DNA of 64,000 nucleotides, taken from assembly GCA_003058525.1 (NCBI GenBank), contig QBVD01000060.1, forward strand, positions 1-64,000, given 5' to 3'. Of this stretch, positions 21,375 through 33,587 are shown piece by piece. Each line of letters begins with the position of its first letter. Within the stretch, counting starts at the first letter, position 1. The notes beneath the pieces are model-generated. The model did no database searches, was not told the origin of the DNA, and saw nothing but the letters and a program-made list of their open reading frames with translations. The position numbers and the translations under genes are program-made. The DNA comes from a gamma proteobacterium symbiont of Ctena orbiculata. GTDB taxonomy: Bacteria > Pseudomonadota > Gammaproteobacteria > Chromatiales > Chromatiaceae.

Positions 21375-21746
21375 GTGATCGAGAGATTCAGGCTGGTTTC
21401 ATTGTCGCTTGTGTTGTTTTTTTCGACAAATACGGGGATGGCAAAAGATATCGACAACAATCCTCCGGGTCCGGTCGGTGGCCCCGGTACCAATTGGGAG
21501 AATCCCCCAGGACCTGAGGGTGGGCCGGGAGCCTCACCCGACCGGCGCTATCGCTATCGCACCAATCCACCCGGGCCGGTGGGAGGCCCGGGGTCAGGGT
21601 GGTATTACAAGCGGCCCTATCGCCACTACCGCTATGACAGGGATAACAATCCACCGGGACCGAGGGGCGGACCAGGGACCAATTGGGAAAACCCTCCGGG
21701 ACCCAGGGGTGGTCCGGGCGTCTCTCCCAACCGCAGATATCGCTGA
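21375..21746 (+). CDS. Secreted proline/glycine-rich protein with PPGPxGGPG repeats
   Basis: A 123-residue protein starting at GTG (GGGAG about 7-12 nt upstream; the nearby ATG at 21370 stops at once). Residues 1-23 are a signal peptide (hydrophobic core LVSLSLVLFF, cleavage probably after GMA). The mature part carries five copies of NPPGPxGGPG at residues 29-38, 43-52, 64-73, 92-101 and 106-115. These lie in two larger duplicated blocks, each with NNPPGPxGGPGTNWENPPGP and ending in a basic/aromatic RRYR. The collagen-like composition suggests an extended surface or periplasmic structural protein; no known family could be assigned. It stands just upstream of the atp promoter. Confidence 0.72.
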   Translation: MIERFRLVSLSLVLFFSTNTGMAKDIDNNPPGPVGGPGTNWENPPGPEGGPGASPDRRYRYRTNPPGPVGGPGSGWYYKRPYRHYRYDRDNNPPGPRGGPGTNWENPPGPRGGPGVSPNRRYR

Positions 21747-21880
21747 AACCGTCGAGGGCCGATCCAATATAGAAAAGGGCCATACGGCCTGATAATCTCC
21801 GACCGACCCATATTCCGGGTTGGTGCGGTTGGTTATGGCCGAAAATTGATGTCTTATGAAAAAATTTATGCATCTATCCT

Positions 21881-21909
21881 TTGACCTTATATCAAAGACC
21901 CCTTATACT
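21881..21909 (+). promoter_or_regulatory. Sigma-70 promoter of the atp operon
   Basis: TTGACC (21881-21886) and TATACT (21904-21909) are separated by exactly 17 nt and lie 49 nt upstream of the atpI start codon. Each box differs from consensus at one position, which fits strong constitutive expression of the ATP synthase operon. Confidence 0.65.
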
Positions 21910-21958
21910 CCTCCCTCCTTGCTGGTTAGGCTCATATAAAGGGTACCGGGAAACCGGA

Positions 21959-23210
<1,252 letters not shown>

Positions 23211-23222
23211 TTTAACCTTTAA

Positions 23223-23483
<261 letters not shown>

Positions 23484-23538
23484 TCCGGGCGATTGAGCGA
23501 ACTCTCTATCATCTCGTCCAACGAGAGGTAATTCCGGG

Positions 23539-24009
23539 ATGAACATCAATCTGACGCTTATAGGTCAGCTGCTCGCTTTTGCGGTGTTCGTGTGGTTCAC
23601 GATGAAGTATATCTGGACCCCGATCATGGGTGCGCTGGAGACCCGCAAAAAAGAGATAGCCGATGGCCTGGCCGCCGCCGAGCGCGGGCAGCACGAACAG
23701 GAGCTTGCGAAAGAGCGGGCCAAGGATGTTCTGCACGAAGCCAAATCGCAGGCAGCTGAGATCGTGGCTCAGGCGCAGAAACGGGCAGCTGAAATTGTCG
23801 ATGAGTCAAAGGACACCGCACGCACAGAAGGCGAGCGTATCCTGACCGCTGCGCAGGCAGAGATCGAGCAGGAGTCGAACCGCGCTCGTGAACACCTGCG
23901 TGAAAAGATCGGCGAACTGGCCGTGGTCGGTGCTGAGAAGATCCTTAGAAAGGAGATCAACGCAGCGGCGCACAAAGATATCGTCAACGAGCTGGCACAA
24001 GAGATTTAA
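23539..24009 (+). CDS. atpF: ATP synthase F0 subunit b
   Basis: Peripheral stalk subunit of 156 residues: one N-terminal membrane helix (LTLIGQLLAFAVFVWFTMKYIW) followed by a long charged, alanine-rich helix that dimerises as a coiled coil. The family motif WTPIMGALETRKKEIADGL is present. It lies 55 nt after atpE and 9 nt before atpH. Confidence 0.96.
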   Translation: MNINLTLIGQLLAFAVFVWFTMKYIWTPIMGALETRKKEIADGLAAAERGQHEQELAKERAKDVLHEAKSQAAEIVAQAQKRAAEIVDESKDTARTEGERILTAAQAEIEQESNRAREHLREKIGELAVVGAEKILRKEINAAAHKDIVNELAQEI

Positions 24010-24018
24010 GGCGGAATC

Positions 24019-24558
24019 ATGGCAGGTGAAGCAACCACTATTGCCCGACCCTACGCCGAAGCGGTGTTTGCGCGCGCTGAAGAGAGCGGCAAGCTCGACG
24101 TCTGGTCCGATATGCTGAGCTTTCTTACCTCGGTGGTGGAGAGCCAGGAGATGGCCCCGATCGTCGGTAATCCGCTGATCGAGCAGGACGCCCTGGTGTC
24201 ACTGCTGCTGGAGATCGCGGGCGACAAGGTCGACGAAGAGGGCGGCAATCTGATCAAGGTGTTGGTCGAGAACGGCCGACTCACTGTGCTGCCGGAGATC
24301 GAAGCACTCTTTGAAGAGCTGAAAGCGGACAAAGAGCGTGTCAGCAAAGTACATGTCACCTCCGCCTTCGCCCTCGATGCGGCGCAGGAAAAACTCATTG
24401 CCGAAGCCTTAAAGGCCAAGTTGGGACGCAACGTCACCATCACCAGTGAAAAAGACCCCGAGCTGATCGGCGGTATTCACATCCGTGCGGGCGACATGGT
24501 TATCGACGGCTCCGTCCGTGGACAACTGCAGCAACTGGCGAACGAATTGGGAATCTAA
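24019..24558 (+). CDS. atpH: ATP synthase F1 subunit delta
   Basis: Links F1 to the b-subunit stalk. The 179-residue protein begins [17 protein letters not shown], the family N-terminal motif, and ends with the conserved [20 protein letters not shown] region. A gap of 9 nt follows atpF and 13 nt precedes atpA. Confidence 0.96.
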   Translation: MAGEATTIARPYAEAVFARAEESGKLDVWSDMLSFLTSVVESQEMAPIVGNPLIEQDALVSLLLEIAGDKVDEEGGNLIKVLVENGRLTVLPEIEALFEELKADKERVSKVHVTSAFALDAAQEKLIAEALKAKLGRNVTITSEKDPELIGGIHIRAGDMVIDGSVRGQLQQLANELGI

Positions 24559-24571
24559 GCGAGAAGCCATC

Positions 24572-26113
24572 ATGCAACTCAATCCATCCGAGATCAGTGA
24601 CCTGATCAAAAGCAAGATCGAAAAATTCGATCTCAAGACCGAGGCCCGAAACGAGGGTACGATCATCAGTCTGACCGACGGCATTGCCCGAATCCACGGT
24701 CTCGAGGACGCCATGTCCTACGAGATGCTGGAGTTTCCCGGGAATACCTACGGTCTGGCACTCAACCTGGAGCGCGATTCAGTCGGCGCCGTGGTATTGG
24801 GTGACTACAAGCACTTGAGTGAAGGCGACGCCGTTCAATGTACCGGCCGCGTACTCGAGGTGCCGGTGGGCGAAGCTCTGCTGGGCCGCGTGGTCGACTC
24901 GCTGGGCAACCCCCTGGACGGCAAGGGCGACATCACCGCCGATGAGACCTCTCCCATCGAGAAAGTCGCGCCGGGCGTTATCGAGCGTAAGTCAGTTGAC
25001 CAACCGGTGCAGACCGGCCTCAAAGCGATCGACGCCATGGTGCCGATCGGCCGTGGCCAGCGTGAGCTGATCATCGGTGACCGTCAGACCGGTAAGTCGG
25101 CTGTGGCCATCGACACCATCATCAATCAGAAAGGCACCGGCATCAAATGTATCTACGTCGCCGTCGGCCAGAAGAACTCCACCATCGCCCAGGTGGTGCG
25201 TAAGCTGGAAGAGCACGGCGCTATGGAGCACACCATCATAGTGGCGGCGCCCGCGGCAGATTCCGCGGCCATGCAGTTCCTGGCCCCCTACTCCGGCTGC
25301 ACCATGGGCGAGTACTTCCGCGACAAGGGCGAAGATGCGCTGATCATCTACGACGATCTGACCAAGCAGGCCTGGGCCTATCGTCAGGTCTCCCTGTTGC
25401 TGCGACGTCCGCCGGGCCGTGAAGCCTATCCCGGTGATGTCTTCTACCTCCACTCCCGTCTACTCGAGCGCGCCGCGCGCGTCAACGCCGACTATGTGGA
25501 GAAGATGACTGAAGGCAAGGTGAAAGGCCAGACCGGTTCACTGACCGCCCTGCCGATCATCGAGACCCAGGCGGGTGACGTGTCGGCCTTCGTTCCGACC
25601 AACGTTATCTCGATTACTGACGGTCAGATCTTCCTCGAGGCGGATCTGTTCAACGCCGGTATCCGCCCGGCGATCAACGCCGGTCTTTCAGTCTCCCGTG
25701 TGGGTGGTGCTGCGCAGACCAAGATCATCAAGAAGCTGGGCGGCGGTGTGCGTCTGGCCCTGGCCCAGTATCGTGAGTTGGCGGCCTTCTCCCAGTTCGC
25801 TTCCGATCTGGACGAGGCGACCCGCAAACAGCTGGAGCGCGGTGAGCGTGTTACCGAGCTGATGAAGCAGGCCCAGTATTCGCCGCTCTCCATTGCCGGC
25901 ATGGCGGTCTCGCTGTTTGCCGCCAATGAGGGTTATCTGGACGATGTCGATGCCAGCAAAGTGGTCGACTTCGAAGCCTCGTTGCATGGCTACATGAAGA
26001 GCAGCCAGAAGGAGCTGATGGACAAGATGAACGAGACCGGTGACTACAACACCGAGATCGAGCAGGCGCTGCACGATGCGTTGAAGGACTTCAAGGCCAA
26101 CCATACCTGGTAA
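24572..26113 (+). CDS. atpA: ATP synthase F1 subunit alpha
   Basis: Non-catalytic nucleotide-binding subunit of F1. From the ATG at 24572 it is 513 residues, starting [17 protein letters not shown] as in E. coli-type proteins; the frame is open further upstream in atpH, but that extension has no family counterpart. Walker [12 protein letters not shown], Walker B LIIYDDL and the family signature [17 protein letters not shown] are intact. Confidence 0.97.
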   Translation: MQLNPSEISDLIKSKIEKFDLKTEARNEGTIISLTDGIARIHGLEDAMSYEMLEFPGNTYGLALNLERDSVGAVVLGDYKHLSEGDAVQCTGRVLEVPVGEALLGRVVDSLGNPLDGKGDITADETSPIEKVAPGVIERKSVDQPVQTGLKAIDAMVPIGRGQRELIIGDRQTGKSAVAIDTIINQKGTGIKCIYVAVGQKNSTIAQVVRKLEEHGAMEHTIIVAAPAADSAAMQFLAPYSGCTMGEYFRDKGEDALIIYDDLTKQAWAYRQVSLLLRRPPGREAYPGDVFYLHSRLLERAARVNADYVEKMTEGKVKGQTGSLTALPIIETQAGDVSAFVPTNVISITDGQIFLEADLFNAGIRPAINAGLSVSRVGGAAQTKIIKKLGGGVRLALAQYRELAAFSQFASDLDEATRKQLERGERVTELMKQAQYSPLSIAGMAVSLFAANEGYLDDVDASKVVDFEASLHGYMKSSQKELMDKMNETGDYNTEIEQALHDALKDFKANHTW

Positions 26114-26147
26114 GCCGAGTACGTAACACGAGATAAGGTTCAAAGTT

Positions 26148-27008
26148 ATGGCAGGCGCAAAAGAGATACGCACACAGATTGCCAGTATCAAGAATACGAG
26201 CAAGATCACCAAGGCGATGGAGATGGTGGCGGCCTCGAAGATGCGTAAGGCGCAGAACCGGATGGCGGCCACGCGGCCCTATGCGGATAAGATGCGCAAC
26301 GTCATCGGGCATCTGTTTCATGCGCATCCAGAGTATAAGCACACCTTCATGATCGAGCGTGAGGTTAAACGGGTTGGGTATATCATCGTTTCCTCCGATC
26401 GAGGGCTCTGCGGTGGTTTGAACAATAATCTGTTTCGCAAGCTGGTCAAGGATATGAGGGTCCATAGGGACAGCGGTACAGAGGTCGATTTCTGCACTAT
26501 CGGCAACAAGGCGCTGGGGTTTTTCGGCCGTTTCGGCGGTAATGTGGTCAGTCAGGCGACCCATCTGGGGGACACGCCCCACATCGAGGATCTGATCGGC
26601 ACGGTCAAGGTGATGCTGGATGCCTATGCCGAGGGTAAGATCGATCGTATCTACATCGCCTACAACCACTTCGTCAACACCATGACCCAGAGTCCTACTG
26701 TCGAACAGCTGGTGCCCATAGCCTCCACCATGGAGGAAGAGTTGAGGCACCACTGGGACTACATCTACGAGCCGGATTCGAAAGATGTACTCGACAACCT
26801 GCTGAGCCGTTATGTGGAGTCCCTGGTCTACCAGTCCGTGGTGGAAAACGGTGCCAGTGAGCAGTCTGCACGAATGGTGGCGATGAAGGCGGCCTCGGAC
26901 AATGCGGGTGAGCTGATCGACGAGCTGCAGCTGATCTACAACAAGGCGCGCCAGGCCGCGATTACCCAGGAGATCTCGGAGATCGTCGGTGGTGCGGCGG
27001 CTGTCTGA
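26148..27008 (+). CDS. atpG: ATP synthase F1 subunit gamma
   Basis: Central rotor shaft of 286 residues. The N-terminal helix [34 protein letters not shown] and the C-terminal signature [32 protein letters not shown] (shown in part) are typical; the nucleotide-like [13 protein letters not shown] motif is intact. It starts 34 nt after atpA. Confidence 0.97.
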   Translation: MAGAKEIRTQIASIKNTSKITKAMEMVAASKMRKAQNRMAATRPYADKMRNVIGHLFHAHPEYKHTFMIEREVKRVGYIIVSSDRGLCGGLNNNLFRKLVKDMRVHRDSGTEVDFCTIGNKALGFFGRFGGNVVSQATHLGDTPHIEDLIGTVKVMLDAYAEGKIDRIYIAYNHFVNTMTQSPTVEQLVPIASTMEEELRHHWDYIYEPDSKDVLDNLLSRYVESLVYQSVVENGASEQSARMVAMKAASDNAGELIDELQLIYNKARQAAITQEISEIVGGAAAV

Positions 27009-27011
27009 TGA

Positions 27012-28454
<1,443 letters not shown>

Positions 28455-28473
28455 TCGGCTGGGAGTAGAATAG

Positions 28474-28902
28474 ATGGCCATGACAATCCATGTGGACATC
28501 GTCAGCGCCGAGGGCGAGATCTTCAGCGGTCTCGCTGAGATGGTATACGCCCCTGCGGTAATGGGTGAGGTGGGAATCGCTCCCCGCCATACGCCGCTGG
28601 TGACTCAACTGAAACCAGGTGAGATTCGGGTCGACACCGGGAATAATCAGGAGATGCAGCACTTTTATGTCTCCGGCGGGATTCTCGAGGTTCAGCCCCA
28701 TGTGGTTACCGTACTCGCCGATACGGCGATTCGCGCCACAGACCTCGACGAGGCGGCCGCCCAGGAGGCCAAGCGCCGTGCCGAAGATGCCATGGCGAAC
28801 CGAACCTCCGAGTTCGAATACGCCAAGGCACAGGCTGAACTGGTGGAGGCAGCAGCACAGTTGCGAGCCATCGAGCGCATCCGCAAGGGTAAGGGCGCCT
28901 GA
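28474..28902 (+). CDS. atpC: ATP synthase F1 subunit epsilon
   Basis: Regulatory subunit that can brake ATP hydrolysis. The 142-residue protein has the N-terminal beta sandwich ([33 protein letters not shown]) and a C-terminal helical hairpin ending in [12 protein letters not shown]. It is the last gene of the operon and is followed by a strong hairpin. Confidence 0.96.
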   Translation: MAMTIHVDIVSAEGEIFSGLAEMVYAPAVMGEVGIAPRHTPLVTQLKPGEIRVDTGNNQEMQHFYVSGGILEVQPHVVTVLADTAIRATDLDEAAAQEAKRRAEDAMANRTSEFEYAKAQAELVEAAAQLRAIERIRKGKGA

Positions 28903-28922
28903 TTATCCCATCCTAAATAATA

Positions 28923-28942
28923 GGGCCTGACTCGTCAGGCCC
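28923..28942 (+). terminator. Terminator-like hairpin after the atp operon
   Basis: GGGCCTGAC and GTCAGGCCC form a 9-bp perfect stem (28923-28931/28934-28942) 20 nt after the atpC stop. There is no T-run after it, so it may be a partial terminator or an RNA-stabilising structure rather than an absolute stop. Confidence 0.45.
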
Positions 28943-28956
28943 CACGCCATACCGCT

Positions 28957-29445
28957 ATGTCCAAAGAAATCATCCAGAACGGAAAATTCGTCTCCCTCAC
29001 CTACTCCATTGCCGATCCGGATGGCAATACCCTGGAGCAGAGCGATCTTCCGGTCAGCTATATCCATGGCGGCGAAACCGAACTGATTGGCGGTATGGAT
29101 CGCGCGGTAGCCGGTAAGTGCCAGGGTGATGAAGTCACTCTTACCATCCCCTCCAGTGATGCCTTCGGTGAGTATGATCCGGACCTGACCTTCACCGATG
29201 AAATCGATAATGTGCCCCCGCAATTTCGTCAGTTGGGTGCAGAAGTACAGATGCAGAATGAGGCCGGCGAGGTAAAAAGTTTCTACGTCACCAAGATCGA
29301 GAATGGTAAGTTGACGGTTGACGGCAACCACCCTCTCGCAGGCAAGACACTGGTGGTTAAGGTCAAGATTCTCGAGGTTAGGGAGGCGACCAAGGAAGAT
29401 GCCATGTCAGTAGGTTTGCCGGGCCAATCCCATACACTGAATTGA
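28957..29445 (+). CDS. FKBP-type peptidyl-prolyl isomerase, SlyD-like
   Basis: A 162-residue isomerase-chaperone. The FKBP half-domains are split by an insert-in-flap chaperone domain, as in SlyD: KFVSLTYSIADPDGNTLEQS and YIHGGETELIGGMDRAVAG come before, and GNHPLAGKTLVVKVKILEV after. The C terminus is short and lacks the His-rich metal-binding tail of E. coli SlyD. The gene lies between the atp operon and glmU. Confidence 0.9.
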   Translation: MSKEIIQNGKFVSLTYSIADPDGNTLEQSDLPVSYIHGGETELIGGMDRAVAGKCQGDEVTLTIPSSDAFGEYDPDLTFTDEIDNVPPQFRQLGAEVQMQNEAGEVKSFYVTKIENGKLTVDGNHPLAGKTLVVKVKILEVREATKEDAMSVGLPGQSHTLN

Positions 29446-29580
29446 CACCTCCATACTTTCATCTCCCCGCAAGCGTATAAAGCTTACTCTGATCCGGCGT
29501 GTGATTTTTTACCTGGAAGCTGGTACTGCCGAATGGTATTAAGCTATCCTCGGGATTGGTTACAGCATTGAGGTGAGTTG

Positions 29581-30951
29581 ATGGATCTGGGGGCACTGAT
29601 TTTGGCTGCGGGCGAAGGTACGCGAATGCGTTCCAGGCTTCCCAAGGTTCTGCACCAGTTGGCCGGCAAGGCGCTGCTCGGTCATGTGATCGATACGGCA
29701 CGCTCGGTCAATCCTGATGAGATCACCATAGTCTATGGCCACGGGGGTGAGTTGGTGCCTACTCAGCTCTCCGCCCAGGATCTGACATGGGTGGAACAGA
29801 CCGAACGCCTCGGTACCGGCCATGCGGTGATGCAGGCGTTGCCTTCCCTGCGAAAAGTCGACCAGGTGCTGATTCTGTACGGTGATGTACCCTTGATCAG
29901 CAGTTCGACACTGACCGGTCTGCTGAGTTGCTTGAGACTGAGCGACCTGGCGCTGCTGACGGTCGATCTACCCGATCCCACTGGATATGGGCGGATCGTG
30001 CGTGACGGTATGGACCGGATCATCCGCATCGTCGAACAGAAGGACGCCAGTCAACGCGAGCAGGAGATTACCGAGATCAATACGGGGATCCTGGCGGTAA
30101 AACGGGAGAGACTCGAGAAGTGGCTTGCACAACTCGATAACAACAATGCGCAAAAAGAGTACTATCTGACCGACATCATCGCCATGGCGGTTGAGGACGG
30201 GGTCAATATCCAGGCGGTCCATCCAGACAGTGAAGAGGAGGTCATGGGGGTCAATGACCGCAAACAACTGGCCTATCTCGAACGTTACCATCAACGCCAG
30301 TTGGCCGAGTGCTTGATGCACAACGGCGCCACCCTGGCGGATCCCTCGCGCATCGACATTCGCGGTCGCCTGACCACCGGACAGGACGTTTTCCTCGATT
30401 GCAATGTCATCATCGAGGGTAACGTCAGCCTTGCGGACGGGGTCAGGGTCGGTCCGAACGTGGTGCTGAAAGATTGTTCAATCGGCGAGGGGACGGAGAT
30501 CTTTGCCAACAGTGTATTGGAAGCCGCCGAGATCGGCAGCGAATGCCGTATTGGCCCCTTTGCCCGGATTCGGCCGGAGAGCAGTCTGGCCGATCATGTC
30601 CATATCGGTAATTTCGTCGAGATAAAGAAGAGCCAGGTGGCAGATGGAAGTAAAATTAATCACCTCAGCTACGTCGGTGACAGCGAGATCGGTGAACAGG
30701 TCAATATCGGCGCCGGCACCATCACCTGTAATTACGATGGCGCCAACAAGCACAAAACGGTCATCGGTGATCGCGCCTTCATCGGTTCGGACACCCAGTT
30801 GATCGCGCCGGTGGTGGTCGGTGAGGGTGCGACCATCGGTGCCGGTTCAACCATCAGTAAAAACGCACCATCGGAACAGCTGACCCTGACACGGGCAAAA
30901 CAGATCAGCATCGATGGCTGGCAGAGACCGGTCAAGAAGCCGAAAGCGTAA
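29581..30951 (+). CDS. glmU: Bifunctional N-acetylglucosamine-1-phosphate uridyltransferase / glucosamine-1-phosphate acetyltransferase
   Basis: Makes UDP-N-acetylglucosamine for peptidoglycan and LPS. The N-terminal uridyltransferase motif LILAAGEGTRMRSRLPKVLH is at the start. The second half is a left-handed beta helix of hexapeptide repeats with the acetyltransferase region NFVEIKKSQVADGSKINHLSYVGD. From the ATG at 29581 the length is 456 residues; a TTG codon just before it is in frame, but the ATG has the better position after GAGGTGAG. It forms a pair with glmS, 20 nt downstream. Confidence 0.97.
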   Translation: MDLGALILAAGEGTRMRSRLPKVLHQLAGKALLGHVIDTARSVNPDEITIVYGHGGELVPTQLSAQDLTWVEQTERLGTGHAVMQALPSLRKVDQVLILYGDVPLISSSTLTGLLSCLRLSDLALLTVDLPDPTGYGRIVRDGMDRIIRIVEQKDASQREQEITEINTGILAVKRERLEKWLAQLDNNNAQKEYYLTDIIAMAVEDGVNIQAVHPDSEEEVMGVNDRKQLAYLERYHQRQLAECLMHNGATLADPSRIDIRGRLTTGQDVFLDCNVIIEGNVSLADGVRVGPNVVLKDCSIGEGTEIFANSVLEAAEIGSECRIGPFARIRPESSLADHVHIGNFVEIKKSQVADGSKINHLSYVGDSEIGEQVNIGAGTITCNYDGANKHKTVIGDRAFIGSDTQLIAPVVVGEGATIGAGSTISKNAPSEQLTLTRAKQISIDGWQRPVKKPKA

Positions 30952-30971
30952 CATCCAGGGGGAGTTAGAGC

Positions 30972-32798
30972 ATGTGTGGCATTGTCGGTGGAATCGCACA
31001 ACGGGATGTTGTTCCCATCCTGATGGAGGGTCTGAAACGCCTTGAATATCGGGGTTATGACTCGGCCGGTGTTGCGGTATTGGATGAGCGTCAGCACATT
31101 CAGCGAATTCGTTCGGTAGGCAAGGTCGCCGCGCTCAAGGACCTGATCGATGGCGCCGCACTTTCAAGCAGTCTGGGTATCGCCCATACCCGTTGGGCTA
31201 CACACGGTATGCCGGCGGAGCGCAACGCCCACCCTCATATGAGCGGCGAGCGGGTGGCGATCGTACACAACGGTATTATCGAAAACTATGCCGATCTGCG
31301 TCAGGACTTGAGTGCCAAGGGTTTTACTTTCACCTCTGAGACCGATACCGAGGTCATCGCCCATCTGCTGGCGGATGTGCTGGCATCGGAACCCGATTTC
31401 ATCAAAGCCATACGAAAGGCGAGCAGTAAACTGGTCGGTGCCTATGCGCTGGCTGTTGTCAGCCCGGATGATCCCGATCAGATGGTGGTCATCAGGGCTG
31501 GCAGTCCTTTGGTCATCGGGCTTGGTGTGGGAGAGAACTTTATCGCTTCGGATGTGTTTGCCCTGTTGCCGGTAACACAGCGTTTTATCTTCCTGGATGA
31601 GGGCGACCTGGCTCATGTCTCGAGGGATGAGGTGAAGATTTTCGATGACCAGGGCAGTCAGGTAGAGCGTGAGGTCCGCACCTCTCGAGTTTCCGCATCG
31701 AGCGCGGAAAAAGGACCCTACCGGCACTATATGCTGAAAGAGATCTTCGAACAGCCGGCAGTGATCGCAGAGACCCTGGAGGGACGGATTCATAAGGGCA
31801 AGCTGCTCGAAGATTCATTCGGTTTCGAAGCGAAACAGTTCCTGGACAAGACCCAAAACGTACACATCATCGCCTGTGGCACCAGTTACCACGCCGGCCT
31901 GGTTGCACGCTATTGGCTGGAAGAGGTCGGCGTTCACTGTAGCGTCGAGGTGGCGAGCGAGTTTCGCTATCGGCAGGTGGTGGTGCCCGACAACACCCTG
32001 TTTGTCACGATCTCCCAGTCGGGCGAGACCGCGGATACCCTGGCCGCGTTGCGTGGCGCCGAGACCCAGGGCTATCTGGGAAGCCTGACCATCTGCAACG
32101 TACCCGAAAGCTCGCTGGTGCGGGAATCCAATGTGGTCCTGATGACCCGGGCAGGCCCTGAGATCGGTGTGGCATCCACCAAGGCCTTCACCACCCAGCT
32201 GGTAGCTCTGAGATTGCTGGTCCTTGCCTTGGCAAAGCGCCGCGGCATGAGCACCGAGAGAGAGCGTGAGCTGGTAGAGGAACTGCATGCACTGCCACGT
32301 CAGGTTGAAGTGATCCTGGAGCTGAACGACGCCATCAAAGAGATGGCGAATGCCTTTGCGGAAAAGAACCACGCCCTGTTTCTCGGCAGAGGCAGCTTCT
32401 ACCCGATCGCCATGGAGGGGGCGTTGAAACTGAAAGAGATCTCCTACATCCACGCCGAGGCCTACCCTGCAGGTGAACTCAAACATGGCCCCCTGGCGCT
32501 GGTCGACGCCGAGATGCCGGTGATCTGCGCGCTACCCGACGATCCGCTGTTGGAAAAAGTCATATCGAATCTGCAGGAGGTACGCGCCCGTGGCGGTGAA
32601 CTGTTCCTGTTCAGCGATCAGAAGGTAAAGATCGGCCTGGACCGATACCAGAACCTGACTCTATCCGACATCTATCCTTCCACGGCGCCGATCGTCTATA
32701 CCGTTCCGTTGCAGTTGCTTTCCTATCATGTTGCCATATTGAAGGGGACCGATGTGGATCAGCCGCGGAATCTGGCGAAATCGGTGACGGTAGAGTAG
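30972..32798 (+). CDS. glmS: Glutamine-fructose-6-phosphate aminotransferase (isomerizing)
   Basis: Makes glucosamine-6-phosphate from fructose-6-phosphate and glutamine, the first step of the UDP-GlcNAc pathway. The 608 residues begin MCGIVGG, with the catalytic Cys2 of the N-terminal amidotransferase exposed after Met removal. Two SIS domains follow (ISQSGETADTLAALR and SKAFTTQLVALRLL). The C terminus, DQPRNLAKSVTVE, is the segment whose DNA is recognised by TnsD of Tn7. A Tn7-type element begins 17 bp after the stop codon. Confidence 0.98.
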   Translation: MCGIVGGIAQRDVVPILMEGLKRLEYRGYDSAGVAVLDERQHIQRIRSVGKVAALKDLIDGAALSSSLGIAHTRWATHGMPAERNAHPHMSGERVAIVHNGIIENYADLRQDLSAKGFTFTSETDTEVIAHLLADVLASEPDFIKAIRKASSKLVGAYALAVVSPDDPDQMVVIRAGSPLVIGLGVGENFIASDVFALLPVTQRFIFLDEGDLAHVSRDEVKIFDDQGSQVEREVRTSRVSASSAEKGPYRHYMLKEIFEQPAVIAETLEGRIHKGKLLEDSFGFEAKQFLDKTQNVHIIACGTSYHAGLVARYWLEEVGVHCSVEVASEFRYRQVVVPDNTLFVTISQSGETADTLAALRGAETQGYLGSLTICNVPESSLVRESNVVLMTRAGPEIGVASTKAFTTQLVALRLLVLALAKRRGMSTERERELVEELHALPRQVEVILELNDAIKEMANAFAEKNHALFLGRGSFYPIAMEGALKLKEISYIHAEAYPAGELKHGPLALVDAEMPVICALPDDPLLEKVISNLQEVRARGGELFLFSDQKVKIGLDRYQNLTLSDIYPSTAPIVYTVPLQLLSYHVAILKGTDVDQPRNLAKSVTVE

Positions 32799-32814
32799 CC
32801 GCATCCATATATTT

Positions 32815-32943
32815 TGTTGTGCGGGAATAAAGTCCGTCACATCTGAATAAAGTCCGTCACAGCTGTGCATGGATAGTTGTTCTGGACAATTAAAGTCGAA
32901 AACTAGCTATTAATGTCGTAAACAGGATATTAAAGTCGAGAAC
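32815..32943. repeat. Left (glmS-proximal) transposon end with five repeats
   Basis: After the TGTTG terminus there are five copies of a 15-mer. AATAAAGTCCGTCAC occurs at 32826-32840 and 32846-32860, and the variants ATTAAAGTCGAAAAC, ATTAATGTCGTAAAC and ATTAAAGTCGAGAAC start at 32889, 32909 and 32929. The spacing is exactly 20 bp within each group. The rest of the gap to 33185 shows no gene. Confidence 0.75.
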
Positions 32944-33185
32944 TGGCTTATTTGGGCGAAATGAAAGCTGTCATAGGGAAGTATGAGTATCGTGTTGCTG
33001 GTTAGTATTTGGCGGCTCTACCCAGATGTCCCTAATGCGACCAAAGCGGAACCCGGCGCAAGTGAACAGAGAAACCCACTACTAGCCACAAAGCAGGCTT
33101 TTTAATCTAGAAATTCAGATCAAATCAGAGCTTCTGAAACTAATCGAAGTCGGAGCTAAAACTCCCAAGCCAGAGACACCACGTC

Positions 33186-33587
33186 TCAACTACTTAATTT
33201 CTGAACGATATTTTCAACTTCGATTTTGTCTGTGCACCCAGAGTTTTTTAACCATGAGAAAAAAGTCAATTCTGAACATCCGACAACAAGAGCCTTTAGC
33301 TTCACTTCGCCTACATCTATTTCACGAACTTCCTCATATGCATTGACACTAAATGTAAACTTACTAAGCAAGATCCTTTTCAGAGTATCATCGTCAACAA
33401 AATGCTTCCCTAAAAAGCAAACATACACATAATTTACGCGAAGCACCCCCGTCCTATAATAAAGGGACCCAATAGAAATCTTCGCATCAACCTCATCAAG
33501 CTCTATGTATTTTCGGGAGCACGAATAATGCGCCTTCCCAGCACCGCCATAACCAATTTTTTCCCATTCACCAGTACGGATTGCCAT
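33186..33587 (-). CDS. Hypothetical protein in the glmS-linked element
   Basis: A 133-residue soluble protein that I do not recognise. It starts MAIRTGEWEKIGYGGAGKAH, is predicted mixed alpha/beta, and has three cysteines scattered through it, with no signal peptide or membrane segment. Its ATG overlaps the exchanger stop codon in a TAATG junction, so it is translationally coupled to a CaCA exchanger and probably works with it. Codon use is AT-rich, like the rest of the element. Confidence 0.65.
   Translation of the reverse strand: MAIRTGEWEKIGYGGAGKAHYSCSRKYIELDEVDAKISIGSLYYRTGVLRVNYVYVCFLGKHFVDDDTLKRILLSKFTFSVNAYEEVREIDVGEVKLKALVVGCSELTFFSWLKNSGCTDKIEVENIVQKLSS

Noticed and set aside
32810-32814. 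Target-site duplication flanking the Tn7-type element
   Set aside because: The flanking pentamers are TATTT on the left and ATATA on the right; both are AT-rich but not a duplication.
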